A stretch of 64,000 nt of DNA from the NCBI GenBank assembly GCA_002205965.3, contig NADL03000047.1, positions 484,085 through 548,084 of the forward strand. The letters are read 5' to 3'. Shown here in pieces: positions 33,008 to 45,652 of the stretch. Position 1 is the stretch's first letter; every line of letters starts with the position of its first letter. Under the pieces are notes generated by a model. The model saw nothing but the letters and a program-made list of their open reading frames with translations, did no database searches and was not told the DNA's origin. Source of the DNA: Kappaphycus alvarezii. Taxonomy: Eukaryota; Rhodophyta; Florideophyceae; Gigartinales; Solieriaceae. The position numbers and the translations under genes are program-made.

Positions 33008-34900
33008 GATGTCTGCTACCCCAAAACCGCCTGATTTCACATTGGACAGGTCTATTGCTCAAGAGAGGGCACCGCGAACCCTCCGGTTGTGGCCAAAGTG
33101 CCAATCGCATCCCCACCTGCTGGTCCACAGCATATTGGAACACCCCAGGGTCCCCTTCATCGGCTGAGGTTTGAGATGGCCGGCCCGCGGGATCTCTTTC
33201 ATCGGCTCAGATTCGAGCTGGCTTGTCTCAGGGTGACATTGCTACTCCCAGCATGAGTTTGTATGGCCAAGAAGAGTATGTAACGATGTAACACTTCAAA
33301 CAAGTCATTGATGCTCAGAGTCGAGAACGTGTTGTCGCACAAACGATACTTCAGGATACCTTGCGGAAGACTTTGCTGGCCGATGTGAGTCAAGCTGTGC
33401 AAACGTCGTTGTACGATCGATTGTTTTTGGCCCTATGCAACAGAATGGACCCCCGTCAGAAGAAATTGCGGCCAATGAAGAAGAGGTTAGGAAGAAGTAG
33501 TCCAACGTGGACGCCCGCAAGAATCCTACCCTACCAGGAACTGAAGCTGTTCGGCCAGGTGGTGAGCCGCAAATCGCCCCACGACTGTTGAAACACCAGA
33601 GCTTGGTGCTGCGCAGTTGGGCAGGGAGCAGTTGCCTTCCCAGGCTTCTCGACCATCAATCTTGAACATAGGATCTCGGTTGCCTGCTGACGGGAACGGT
33701 AGACGACCGAGGTTTCGTATTCTGCTGTTGATGATGGCCAATTTGTTCCCCGACAATTGTGTTGAGACCTTCTGTGCCTGGATTAGCGCCTATGACGACG
33801 CTTCAGGAAGCTTTTGAGCAGATGGTATTCTACAGAGCCTACCGCTTGGTTGACATGCGGCAGACTTTGTCATTTGAAGAGATCGCTCAATTGGCCAAAA
33901 TCGGCCAGAGTATCCGTTCGTCATTTCCACATTTGGCCAACTTTGATGGGAAACATCCGATTCAATTTTGTCTTTTCTACGGAATTACAAGGATGCTTGT
34001 GATACCCTTGGTATTCATGAAGGGGCAGCTGTTAGGGTGTTTACCACGTTCCTTGAGGAAGACGCAAGACGATTCTACATGACCAAGTCGAGTTCCGGAG
34101 TGAGGCAGTTGAACTTTACTCCCCCATGGTTTGGAGCCAGCGCTGAAACAATGCAGTCATAGCCATATGTTTTACGCTCTTTCCTTAAGCGACATTGCAC
34201 GGAGGAGGTATTATCCAATGCATATGACAAGGTTACGCGGATGAATCAGAAAGACGCAGAGTCTGAAGCTGAATTCGCCGACCGAATTCAGAATGCGGCT
34301 TTGGTATGTCCAGATATTTTCACGGAACTGTCATTGATTCACAATTTTGTGAAGGGACTGAGTGCAGTCACTCGTTTGGTTGTGAATGAGCCGGTCCTAC
34401 GGCATAAAGATGAAAGTAGGGACCAGTTGGACTTCGCAAAGGTGCGAAGAATGGCCCATCAGCCGGAGACACACACAGAGCATATGTTGCCTCCACATCC
34501 AAATCGGCTAACGCCAAGCCGAGTGGTGTGATGGCTTTATCAGAGTTACAAAAAGATGACTCCGACTAGATGAGATGGTCAGGAGCTGGAGCTCCATCAT
34601 CATCGGTTATGGTGATGCCAGTTGGCCAAGGTGCGGCGAAGACTACCAGTCATGCTTCGACTCAGATAGGGCTCCCTCCCCATCGGGATGGAACAAAGCC
34701 CTTACTGGAGACGAAGAGGTTAAGGCAGTCCCGACGTTGGCGCCAGATGAATTGCAACAGGCCATGGTCAGGATGCATGGTGAAAAGTCGAGTTTTCGAT
34801 GTTAGGGATGTCGTTAACCTGGTCATGACTTGTACAATTGCCACTACCTTCCGTTACCAGTGCGCCTTAACTTTGCATTGGCCAATTAATTGTTCCGGGA
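33008..34900 (+). mobile_element. gypsy gag region
   Basis: Recognisable gag-type helical segments include LSFEEIAQLAKIGQSIR and FDGKHPIQF, with FVKGL at about 34.35 kb. A CCHC-type knuckle (C-x2-C-x4-H-x4-C, ending GHDLYNCH) lies near 34.8 kb. Gag would form the particle shell and bind element RNA. The region is a fossil with several breaks. Confidence 0.65.
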
Positions 34901-35349
34901 GGAGATGCGCGGCCAAGGTCAACAACCAGGGTATCAACCGCGGCGTAAACAGGTGACCATTGCCACGCCACCTCTTCGATCGCCAAGGCTGGGAAATCAG
35001 CCGAAACATATGATGTAAATTACAGAGACGGACGATAATGATGATGAGCAGGGGAAGGAAGAGTGACGATACCTCGCGGGGCGTCCGGAGTATCAGATGT
35101 CACAGTTATTAGCACGCCTGAGGAGTTTGGACTTGGTGGTGGCCATCCTCCTTCTGTATGACCACTACAAAACCACTCTTTTCAAATGAATCTTTTGTAT
35201 TCTTACCCTCCTAACTATCCTCGTATTTGACGGAAGATAAAAACTTTGTTGAATCCCCATCCCCTAATAAAAAAGAAGAAAAATCTCGGCCAATATCGCC
35301 GTGAAACCAAAAAGAAGAGTACTTGGGATCCTAGGCTCCCTAATCATTG

Positions 35350-37750
35350 CTAAGGAGTAGCAGCAGACTAAGGAAAAAGGAAGAAGAAAAATTGCTCGAG
35401 ATAGAGAAGAGTATACCTTTGGCCAATGACACTAGACCTGTTCAACCGATCGGGGCCATAGATTCGAGTATTTACACTGTCTCGGGTTCATTGAGATTTT
35501 CCGCCCGTGATATGCGCTCGTATCCCATCGCGGTTGACACTTGTTCACCATATAACATCATTCGCGAGACTGAGTTACCGGCCGACTGGTTCGACCACAT
35601 CAAACTTTTGGCAACGGACCCTTGCCTTGGAGATGCAAACGCGAACCCCTTGCGGTTCGTTGGTGTCATCAAGCTTACCGTTCGACTGGCCAACCGCCTT
35701 TGGAGAATTGAATTTCTCGTGGCCAGAGAGAACTATGCTGTTCCAGTACTTCTTGGAACAAGTTTCACAACACCCCATGTGCAGAGTATTCGGTGTCGAG
35801 AACAACGCATTGACTTTTATGGTGGAGATAGTACCCCAATTATTGACCAATCGAAGGAAGTACCGAAGTCAGAGAAGGATGATCTTGGCCGATAGGTCAT
35901 TGGTCCTCGAGTACCGAAGATAAGACTTCATCAATCGGATAGTGTACGATTGAAGAAGACGGTAGCGATTCCGGCCGAGACTCAAGTCGTTGTGAAAGTC
36001 GACAGCACAGCGACTGGTCTTTATTTGCTGGCACCTCGCTGGCCATTGATCGCAAGACATGGCGTTCGCTTGATGAATAGTGTTGCTGAAATACTACCCT
36101 CTCAGGAATTTGAAGTGGTGGTCGCGATTTGGAGTAAGAATAATGTTCGGTTGGCCGCTCGCACTGTGGTCGGGTACGCCATTCGGCATCCTTTGGCCAT
36201 TCTTACCCCACCACCGAAGATTGGGATTGAGATAGGAGAGGTTCTTGAGATCCTCCCCAGAGAGGAGGAGGAGCAGAAAGACTCGGCCGAGGAGAAAGAA
36301 AGAAAGACCAGACAACATCGCAAGAGGCTCCCGATGATGATTGGGAGGCCAAGATTGACATGTCTCAGTGCACTGAGGAGTTCAGAGATTTTGCCATGGC
36401 AGTCTTACGAAAGCACTCATCCATGTGGAGTGGACACTTGGCAGAAATTAAGGCTATCCAACACCACATTGATCTAGAAGCAGGAACTCGGTCGATAAGA
36501 TCAATGCTTTATCGACAAGGCCCTGCTGGACGACAAATAGTGGCCGAGGAGGTTAAAAGACATCTCGACGCTGGAGTAATCGAGCCGGCCAACTCAGAGT
36601 GGGCTTCGCCCATTGTATTAGCCCCCAAGCCGGATGGTTCGAAGCGCTTTTGCGTGGACCACTGCCTACTGAACGCAAAGACTACAGCTGGTTCATACTC
36701 CTTGCCGCGGATGGATGATTGTATTGACTTCCTCGGAGAAGCGGCCGTCTTCTCCAAATTAGATGGCAATTGCGGGTACCGGCAAATGTCCGTCGCCGAA
36801 AAGGACCTTGAATAGATAGCTTTCACGTCCCACATGGGAACTTTTCGTTTTCTACGGATACCATTTGGATTGATGAATGCACTGGCCACATTTCAGAGAG
36901 CTTTGGACATCATTTTTTCCGGAGTACGCTGGCAAGTGTGCCTAGTATGCTTGGACAATGTTATATTGTTCTCGAAGAACATGAAGCAGCACATTGGCCA
37001 CTTATGTCAAGTAATTTCGCTACTTAAAGCGGTCGGCATCCCTCTGAAGTTGAAGAAGTGCTCTTTATTCCAGCCATCTGTAAATTATCTTGGCCATGTC
37101 GTTCACCCAGGATAATTACAGGTGGCCATGGACAACAAGAAAGCTGTTTCGGAAACACTTTTCCCCGTAACTTGGCGGAGCTATGCTCTTTCATCGAAGC
37201 GTGCAACGTCTACAGAAGGTTTGTGAAAGGATTGGCGGGGTTTTTCGACCACTTCTGATGATCTTCGTAAGGATGCAAACCCCGAACACTTTGACAACCT
37301 TACTGCCGAACAAAGGGAAGCCTTTGAAAACTTGAAGGAGGCTTTAAAGTTTCCTCCGATCTTGGTTTGTTAAGACTCGGCCGTCACTATATGTTGGATA
37401 CGGATGCAAGCGCGTACCAAGTTGGGTGCTCCTTGTTACAGGAACAAGAGAAGGAGATTATCTTCCTGTTGGGTATTGGTCACGCGTGTAGAATAGCACT
37501 GAGTGTAACTACTTGGCCACAGAAAGAGAATGTTTGGCAGTAGTTTGGTCCATAACTACCCTTCAACCATACATTGAAGGAACAAAGTCACTGTCAGGAC
37601 TGACCACAACCCATTGAAATGGCTAATGGGTTTGTCAGATCCCTCTGGTCGATTGATTCGTTGGAGGTTACTTTTGGCCAAATTCGAGTTTGCCATTGTG
37701 TACAAGGCCGGGCAGAGTGGACCAAGCCCCCGACGCTTGGTCACGTTTGA
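35350..37750 (+). mobile_element. gypsy protease, reverse transcriptase and RNase H region
   Basis: The protease has VDTCSPYNII and the distal VPVLLGTSF. RT begins near VIEPANSEWASPIVLAPK and shows SKLDGNCGYRQM and then FLRIPFGLMNALATFQRALD. LGHVVHPG marks the RT end. RNase H remains follow at about 37.4 kb. The spacing is normal for Ty3/gypsy. The region is a fossil with several breaks. Confidence 0.8.
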
Positions 37751-38049
37751 CTCGGCCAGGAGATGATGATGAAGAACGGCCGACTGATGACGCCAGCACT
37801 GTGCTATTCTCTCATGTTGCGTTGCCCACGACTCGCCGTCGATGACGACAACAGTTGGCTACCGACGCGATTGAGGAGGAAGATATGGTGGATCCGGAAG
37901 CGTTGGATCATCAGCTTGGAACCGACTATGCGGACTACATCCGTGCCACAGCATACGAATAAGAGCAGGCAGCTGACCATGTGTCAGAGGAGTTGCCGAG
38001 CCCCATCACTTACGATGAGGTAATAAAGAAAAGGAGAACGATGAGTTTT

Positions 38050-39440
38050 GTCAGACAGTTTTGGCCAAACAACCGCGCCCTCGAAACCAGTCTGGGTTTT
38101 CGAAGGAGAGGATGGACTCCTAAAGCCACGAAGTTCCATCGATGGACAAGTTCAGATCGTGCCTCGAAAACGTTGCACGCTCGAGTTTTGGAGCTGCCGC
38201 ATCTCAATTTGTTAGCAAGACATCCTGGCCAGACGAAAATGTGGGAGTCCCAACGCTTGACCTATTATTGGCCGCACATGGCTGCGGATTGATACGCAAC
38301 GGTACGAAACGGGGGCAATTGTGCCAAAAATTGCATTAGGTTGCGGCAAAAGACGAATTACCTGAAGCGTTGCCTGGCCACAAAACCGTTACAATCGGTC
38401 GCCATGGACTTGCTAGGACCCCTCCTAGACACCGAATTGGGCAACAAGTTTCTCTTGGTCATAACTTGTCGCTTTTAAAAACTCACACAAGTAGTCCTCT
38501 TACATGCTATTTCTGCTTATAAGGTGGCTGGTGTGTTTTGCAGCCATTCGGTATTCAAGTATGGTCCACCGGAGACTGTCTAGACCGATAATGGAACGCA
38601 GTTTTCGGCCAAGTTTTTCCAGGCTGTGTGCAGACATTTGCAAATGACAAACAAGTTCACAACACTTACCATCCACAGACTAATGGTCAGGTGGAGAGGT
38701 ATAACAGAACTTTGGCAGCTGTGTTGCGAGGATAAGTGAACGAACATCAGTCGGACTGGATCAATATGCGGCCGCATTTTCGTTCGTATACAATTGCCAT
38801 GTCCATCGTTCGACCAACACGACTCCTTTTGACTTCGTGCTTAGTCGAACACCTCCTGAAATTTCGTTACATCACAGTGTTACAAGCCTAGCTCGGCCAT
38901 GTGCAAGATCGAAGACCGACTTTACCTCACGGCTTGACAAAGCTATTCAATCGGCCTACGGTCGCCTTCAGAAAACGCAACGGCGTTATCGGCGTGACTT
39001 CTACAAAGGAATGCGCTTGGCCAACACAAGACTTCGCACTGGTGATTGGGTGTACTTGGACAAACCAGAACATAGTCAAAGCAAATTGGAATATCATGCA
39101 CAAGGACCGTAAAAAGTACTTCGGAACGATGGCCGAACATTCATCATTGACTGCGATGGGGTGGTTGAACGCGTCAACTCGGACTGACTTACCCCGAAAA
39201 CTCCGCCAGATCATTTTTTTCTCATGCTTTCGCGCGGCATCTGCACAAACTGCAACGACATCGGCCAACGCAGACGCCGACGCAGAGAAGAGGACATGAC
39301 GAAAACTTGGGTGACGAGTGCGTGGTTGATCGCATTCTCGACCATTACTATGATGAAGATGGCCAAATGCATCTCCACATCAAGTGATATGGATACGACG
39401 ACACCACTTGGAGAAATGCGGCACCATCCCTGACGAACTG
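38050..39440 (+). mobile_element. gypsy integrase with GPY tail and chromodomain
   Basis: The integrase zinc-binding part (HLNLLARHPGQTKMW) is at about 38.2 kb. The core shows MDLLGPLLDTELGNKF, DNGTQFSAKFF and YHPQTNGQVERYNRTL. A GPYK segment follows at about 39.1 kb. A chromodomain with VVDRILDHYYDEDG and HIKWYGYDDTTW lies at about 39.31-39.44 kb. In chromoviruses this domain steers integration towards marked heterochromatin. The region is a fossil with several breaks. Confidence 0.8.
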
Positions 39441-39876
39441 ATATCCGCTTACCTCGCTCGCAGACGCAGCCACGACCGAAGAAAGCGTCCGCAGGGGCGA
39501 ACGCAGTAGGAGGGTGGGGGCCCTAGGTAGCTCGTTGCCTTTGCTTTTCATTCCCGGCTCGTTCATGTCCGATGACGATCGCCCCAGATAATCGCAAACT
39601 ATACGCTTTGGGGACACGGTAGTCGCTGGTGTCAAGGGCGATGGAAAACAGAAACTGCCAACGCAAGACTGAAGAGAGAGAGGAAGGTATGTCGGGGGTG
39701 CACGCAAACGATGGCCAACGTTGCGGACGGTTTGGGAATGATGGCCAAAAGTGTCAAACCGTTTTGCTTGATCCGTTTTGCTTGACTTGTTGTATTTTGC
39801 TGCACTGTGTTTTGTTTCTACTATCTACGTTTTGGACCTACTGTGTTTGGGTCATACATATGTTTGAGTATTTTTC

Positions 39877-41034
39877 TGTTGTTGATTTGGCGAGACGATC
39901 ACATGAAACTCACATCGGTGCTTGTTGTTTTTGGGGTGATTATACGTACGTACGGTACTGTAAGTGGGTGAGGAGTCTACTGTACTGTACTGTACGAGAG
40001 ATATGCTGATGTATGGTATGTACACGTGTATGAAGTGGCAGTTGTGTATGTGATGTACACGTGGTACAGCTAAGAGTAGAAACCTTTGATGCAGTGGTGT
40101 ACACATACTGCACTACTGCCACATGACGAACTGTACTTCGCACTGTACATTGTACTGTACCTAGTACTGTACTACTTACTGTACTTGAGTTCGTACAGTA
40201 GGAGAGTGTTATGGCAATACTATCATGACTCCTAGAAAGAGGTATTTGATTTTATATTGTGTGTGAGGTTTCCAGTTATGATTAAGGATTGTCAGACTGC
40301 ATCCAGAATCAGTTACATGATTCTATAATAGGTATGAGGTTTCTAGTTATGATTAAGGATTGTCCGACTGCATCAAAAATCAGTTACATGATTCTATAAT
40401 GCGTATGACATTTCTAGCTATAATCATGTTTTGTCCGACTGCATCCAAAATCCGTTACATGATTCTATAATGCGTATGACGTTTCTAGTTATGATATTGC
40501 TTTGTCAGACTGCATCCAAAATCCATTACACGATTTTATAATGCATAAGATGTTTCTAGTTATGATATTACTTTGTCCGACTGCATCCAAAAATCAGTTG
40601 TTTGATTCAATCATAAGTATGAAATTTCTAGCTATGATCATGCTTTGTCCGACTGCATCCAAAATCAGTTATGTGAATCTATTATATGTATGACGGATTG
40701 AGTCCGTTATTTTGGCACAACGGAAATCGGTTTCGATGAGTTGCAAAATAAGGTGCTGTGTTGATGTGTGTATTGGGCCAAATTGTTTACACAAACTTGA
40801 AAACTTTGGAAGCAGTTTCGAAAATGCCCCTACTGAATGTTATTACCGAGCCAATATTTTTGAATTCGATTAAATGACCCAGTTCGGAGGATTTTGTTAA
40901 TGATCGCAGTGGGCTAGTGAGTAGTTGTAGGGTGTGCTTAATGTCAGATTTTTAGAGAACCAAGTAAGTTCTAGGCAGCCAAGCCCCAAGTTCACTCGTC
41001 CAGCAAAGTACCTCAATCTTTCCGATTACCATTA
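39877..41034 (+). mobile_element. solo copia-type LTR, plus orientation
   Basis: This 1.16 kb sequence starts TGTTGTTGATTTGG and is homologous, in the opposite orientation, to LTR1/LTR2 of the copia array and to 45,653-46,842. The 5-bp TTTTC occurs immediately on both sides (39,872-39,876 and 41,035-41,039), a target-site duplication. It carries about six 71-bp tandem units at 40,250-40,690 and CTGTAC-rich DNA at 39.95-40.2 kb. It interrupts the GGCC-rich block and is diverged from LTR1/LTR2, so it is older than they are. Confidence 0.8.
40250..40690 (+). repeat. 71-bp tandem array in the solo LTR
   Basis: About six units with the recurring core GACTGCATCCAAAATCAGTT. These are the same family as the units in LTR1 and LTR2, in the opposite orientation. 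Confidence 0.8.
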
Positions 41035-41467
41035 TTTTCGGCCACCCTACCATGCCTGCTAAAACATGGTAAAAGGAGACAAAAACGTAATATCGTGGTC
41101 ATAACATGTGAATCCGCCTCCCTTTTCATGATGGTGGACTGCGGACCTCAGGAGTAGAATACTTCTATGTCAAAGTTGGCCGCAGTTTTGATATGCAGGA
41201 GGTTTTACTGCGATTCATTGAGGATGGGGTTACAGACAGGAGTTGGTATGAGGAAGACTGAAAGAGAGTTGGGCCAAACATCAATGGTCATGGGCACCCA
41301 CGGACGCAGAAATTTTATCAAGTAAATTCGGCCAACGCATCACTGTACCACGCCCTCCACCTACCTACTCTGAGTAATACGGGTTGCGCCATCGGAGCAT
41401 GCGGAGCTTGACCGCTTAAATGACGAGGGGAGCGACTCGCGCGACGACGACGACCAGTTCCACCGGA

Positions 41468-41746
41468 TTAGGAGTTTTCCGGGGACGAAGCAGGTAGAAC
41501 TACGGTGGCCAGGTTCAATGCTTGAGAACGCCACAAGTTGCGGTCAGCGCGCAGCGACCGTACCTTCGACTCGGCCGTTTCGGGTCGACGCACTGTACTC
41601 GCATGTTCTTTGCGTTCCGCCACCGATACTGTAAACTCTCGTGCGCTGGCCAGTTCATTTGTCAAGCGTACAACCTGTCCCTCCTTACGACGACAACGGG
41701 CATCTTTTGACTCATAGTTGCGTTGACAGCTGATTATGGACCTCAA
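41468..41746 (-). other. coiled-coil-like remnant
   Basis: A 92-codon minus-strand frame, rich in Arg, Glu, Ala and Leu (VVRLTNELASAREFTVSVAE), has heptad-like spacing and ends at a stop. It would suit the end of a coiled-coil protein of the GGCC-rich block. The family is unknown. Confidence 0.35.
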
Positions 41747-42349
41747 TTAACTCCCCAACGGCTTGACCAGATTCTCGCTCGACCGAAATTTGATCACCGC
41801 GTGCTCGGCCATGTTGGGTTGATAGCCGGTCAATCTCACGCGGAATAACTTCCTCACGGTTGCGCCAGTAGTTGATCTGCTAAATCAGTTCCTCTGATGG
41901 TATAGGACGAGCAGGACCACGGCCACCTTGGGAACTCGCAGTAAAATTATTATTAACTGACTCCCTTACGGCCATCACACTATCGAAGCGAGCTAATAGC
42001 TCCCCAAAAGGTCATTTTTCAAAGCGACCTGGCGCATCGTAACGCGACTCACTTCGTCCAACGATTGCAGCATGCTGGCCGGAACCATATTTTTTGGATG
42101 AGCGACCTGTGCTCCGAACGAGCTGTTATGACGGAACACTGTGCCGTCTCAGATCCCGAAGCCACAGTAACGCGCATCGCCGGTCACCTTATCAAAGATT
42201 CCCTTGCTGAAGTAGGGCTCGGGACTTGCCTTGGCCGTTCGCATCGCTTGGAGTAGGGCACGGAGACAGTGAAATCCCGCCCAATACCTTGGCCGACGAC
42301 TTGGCCGCGAAATTAGGGAGTCTCTGCACTGTCAGGTCGATGAAACGAA

Positions 42350-42898
42350 TCAACTCGGCCAGAAATAATAGATGCGCTTTGAGAAACGAATGACGTATGC
42401 CACCGCCAATAATGTCATGATGGCCAACTCAAAGTTCAACTCATCCAAGTACAGTTCACGCATCTCCCTTGTGAAATTCTCGGCCGCGACGCTGAAATAC
42501 ACTGCAATCGGCGGCATCAAGATCTGTGGTCCCAACGGAGCCATATCATTCCGCAAACGATTTGGCCAAGGAGCAAAGCTTGACCGCGGAATTCCGTGCG
42601 CATGAGCAACCATGTCATCATCAATCGTTTCCGCTGGAGGAAGATGAACGGGAAGAACATCCAAATCGGCCACCGCGATCCTGTCATAGGAGTCCATCAT
42701 GATGCCCATAGCATGGTTGACCGCACGTGCTGAAGTCCACACTCGATTCAGTGCTGAACTGTTATCCATCCGAGGCAACAGGGGACTGTAATTTCGGCTG
42801 ATAACAAGAGGAGACCCCGGTTGACCGCAGAGATACCCAACGCACGCCTCCACAAAAGGAGCATGTTCAGGATGAAGGAGAAAGGTACGGTCAGACAT
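42350..42898 (-). CDS. unrecognised 182-residue frame
   Basis: The most protein-like open frame of the GGCC-rich block. The ATG at 42,898 (MSDRTFLLHPEHAPFVEACV) is preferred over one at 43,093 because the DNA between is a C/T-rich leader-like tract running into an inserted repeat. The sequence mixes hydrophobic and acidic stretches (DSYDRIAVADLDVLPVHLPP, then FTREMRELYLDELNFELAIM) and ends SKRIYYFWPS. No domain is recognised. It may belong to an element rather than the host. Confidence 0.35.
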   Translation of the reverse strand: MSDRTFLLHPEHAPFVEACVGYLCGQPGSPLVISRNYSPLLPRMDNSSALNRVWTSARAVNHAMGIMMDSYDRIAVADLDVLPVHLPPAETIDDDMVAHAHGIPRSSFAPWPNRLRNDMAPLGPQILMPPIAVYFSVAAENFTREMRELYLDELNFELAIMTLLAVAYVIRFSKRIYYFWPS

Positions 42899-43062
42899 GA
42901 ACTTGGGAGGTATCACGTATAGTGGACCAACGTGATGAAAAGAACAGGGGATGATGAGGGATGAGGAGAGAGAATGAAAAGGGAAGTAGGGAAAGGATGT
43001 AGGTGGAGAAAGGAAACAGAAAAGAGATGGAACGGCAAGTATGAGGTCGGTGTTGAAATGAA

Positions 43063-44157
43063 AGGCAAGTCCGTACCTCTTCTTTACTTGCATGAGTTAT
43101 TAGACTACAACTATATATTGTTTGCCAGTACTCACTTCGGTATGTGAAAACAAAATGAAAGTAGCAAGATCTACATTTGCAGTACTATCTTTGTAGATTC
43201 TATAGCCTACCCAAGCCGAGATGCCTCAGAATCCCTCATTTGCATGCGCGGGAAATTCATAATTACCAATATTCAAAAAGTGAGTAACATTACGTTCATG
43301 CTAGCCATGCACGTTCTGTTACGTAAACATATACTAAAACAGTCAACCAGTGAATTATGCATTACCTACCCAGCCTATGCAACTGTAATTTCTCGCCCTG
43401 TAACAGAACCAAAAGGCGGGAAATTAATATATCATAAGAGTAGAAAACAATTTTTGGCGGGCTTGTCTCACTTTGTTAGGTAACAGTACGTAAATCTCAT
43501 GCAGGCCGTTCAACGTGAATCAGACTTACGTGCCATACGTGCAATACTGTAGAAGCAACGCGGCTGCATCAACATACTTTGGATGCATACTTGTGCAAGA
43601 GTGATTTGTACGCAGCCAGTATAATGAGTATAGTGTAAGCTATGCAGCCAGTCCAGGCAACTATAGGATAAATATAGAAACCACTGTTTACTTGTACACG
43701 TACGACACCTATAATAATGTACACGTACGACAGAGAGGAGACAGTACACGTATGCCACATAGGATACAGTACACGTATGCACATGTACAGTATTTTGAGC
43801 CTAGAAGAGAGACAAACCATCAACCAACCATAACATGCCAAGTGTCAGAATGCTCCACAATGATCAGCTCAGATATCGCCACTTGGAGCGATATGAGTGG
43901 TATGGAGGCGTATCTAGCAGCCAATCAGAGGGCAGAATACCAAGTGGTTTGAAAAATGGCAAAATGCGCCGTGATTTTGAGTTGCCCGAAAATGGGCTTT
44001 CGTCCCAGGCAACTTTCGGTTTGGCCCATTTTACACGTGTCATAGGTGTGCACACAGAAAGAGGGTGCAACTCATTTTCATGCTACAAGTGTACACGTGT
44101 CCAGGTGGCAACTAAAAACCATGGGATCGCATGCATTCTATCACTTTTTCAACACAA
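43063..44157 (+). mobile_element. copy of copia-1 3' end plus LTR, inverted (R1)
   Basis: Reverse-complement homologue of about 47,467-48,555. Besides the LTR-like part it includes about 60 bp that in copia-1 are the end of pol (shared GTCCGTACCTCTTCTTTACT). It is therefore not a plain solo LTR but a truncated copy. It ends at TTTTTCAACAC. The GGCC-rich block resumes on both sides. Confidence 0.7.
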
Positions 44158-45652
44158 CGCAGTCCATGTACTTCTTAAACCGCGTTCGCGCATTGGGCCA
44201 CACTAGTATTCGTCAAAGACGAAAGTCATGCTTCTCATAACGCCAGTTGCGAGCTCGTCGAACGTCATACGCATGGGGGTTCTGTGCCAATTACCGGCCA
44301 ACTCAGTCGTGACCAGATCAGGAAAGTTACGATCTGGAATCCCCGGAGGACTGGGCAGGAGCTTGGCCAAGCATTGAATCAAAAGGCATAATGTCCGTTC
44401 AATCACCGGTCGGAGGAGTCCGGAAATATTTCAACGTTATCTCATCTCGGCGTGCTCTGGCGCTGGGACCGATGGCGATGACTCTCGGCCGCGGGGTTAT
44501 GCCCTCCATGGGCTCAACTTCGATGTTAGGTTCTGTAACCACTGGCTCTGCTTGGTCGGATGACGTAGGATGTTGGGATCGCTGGGCGAAGTTTTGATTT
44601 GGAAAAAAGTTGGCCGTGGGCACGGGAAGCAATAAATGTGACCCACTGTTTGACGGGCTTGCTCAAGGACGGTTAGCACGACGTGGCGGCACAGGTTTGG
44701 GGTGCTTGGCCAATTAATCTACCAACGGCCCACGCGAAACGTAAGCTAAAGTGCTTCTACTCTTCTTTGATCACATCAAGGGCCCACCCAAAACAACATG
44801 GGGCGAAATTTTGGCCACCGTTTTTGATGGCGGACTCCCATCACTGTCGTAGTCAATCAAGTCAATTAACTCAATTAGCCGATTTGCTGAATCCGTGGGA
44901 GCCGACCGCAGGCCGGTCATTGCCTTCACAGGGGACGCGCACAGCTTTGCCTGCACTCTACCCCTAGCTGAATCCTTATCTTCTGATGGTTCCGACTTGA
45001 CCAACATCTTTGACGGAGGGGCGATGGCCAAATTCAAATGACTTGGTCGAGAACTCATTGCCTTGACCTGGCCAGCTTTCTTCAGGCTCGATGGACCCGC
45101 AACTGCGCACCCGCTTGCCGATGAACGAGGACGCTGTCCCTCGGCCAGCTCTTCGGCTGATGGAGTAAGACGCGATGCTCCTTCAGTTTTCCCTTTGACC
45201 GCTTGAGCAACCCGTACGTCTTTGACTGACTTCAACTGGCCACTATTCTTCGCGGCTAATGTATCCTTTTTAACCAACAGTTATTCCCTTGCTTCTTAGT
45301 GGCCTCATCTTTTCTCGACAACTTTGCCAAGACCTTGTCCACCTCTTCAATTGAGTCCGAGTCCCGCTCGCCTCCTTAAACACGACATCATGGACACTTA
45401 CGATCTTCACCCCCGCATCTGCCACGTCGGCCACGTCAACTTCACCATCCCTTGAGGCCCTTGCGCCTCCCTTCTTCGACAGTTTCTTGTTTTCAATGCG
45501 GCAACAGCTGACGACATCGAACTCCCACGCTTCAAGGACTGCCCTTCGTTATCCTTGCCCCTGCTGCCGCAACAGTCATTTGGATCGGCCACAATAGGCT
45601 TAGGTGTCACACAACGAGCCGAAATGGGCATGAATCCTGGACTGCGGCCACC

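Larger units (their letters stand above)
32201..39876 (+). mobile_element. degraded Ty3/gypsy element with a chromodomain
   Basis: In plus-strand order: leader, gag (from about 33.0 kb) with a CCHC knuckle near 34.8 kb, aspartic protease at 35.4-35.85 kb (VDTCSPYNII), RT at 36.5-37.1 kb, RNase H at 37.3-37.7 kb, integrase at 38.1-39.1 kb, a GPY-type tail at about 39.1 kb and a chromodomain at about 39.3-39.44 kb. That order (RT, RNase H, INT, chromodomain) defines a chromovirus-like Ty3/gypsy element. It is broken well over ten times. A candidate 5' LTR start (TGTAGCGGCC) lies at 32,201. The 3' LTR is not securely identified, and an LTR has inserted near the 3' end. Confidence 0.8.

Noticed and set aside
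39877-41034. 3' LTR of the gypsy element
   Set aside because: The sequence belongs to the copia LTR family, has a target-site duplication and interrupts continuous GGCC-rich DNA.
43058-44172. AGTCC as target-site duplication of the inverted copia-1 fragment
   Set aside because: AGTCC on the left is also present at the same place in copia-1 itself, so it is part of the shared sequence rather than a duplicated target.
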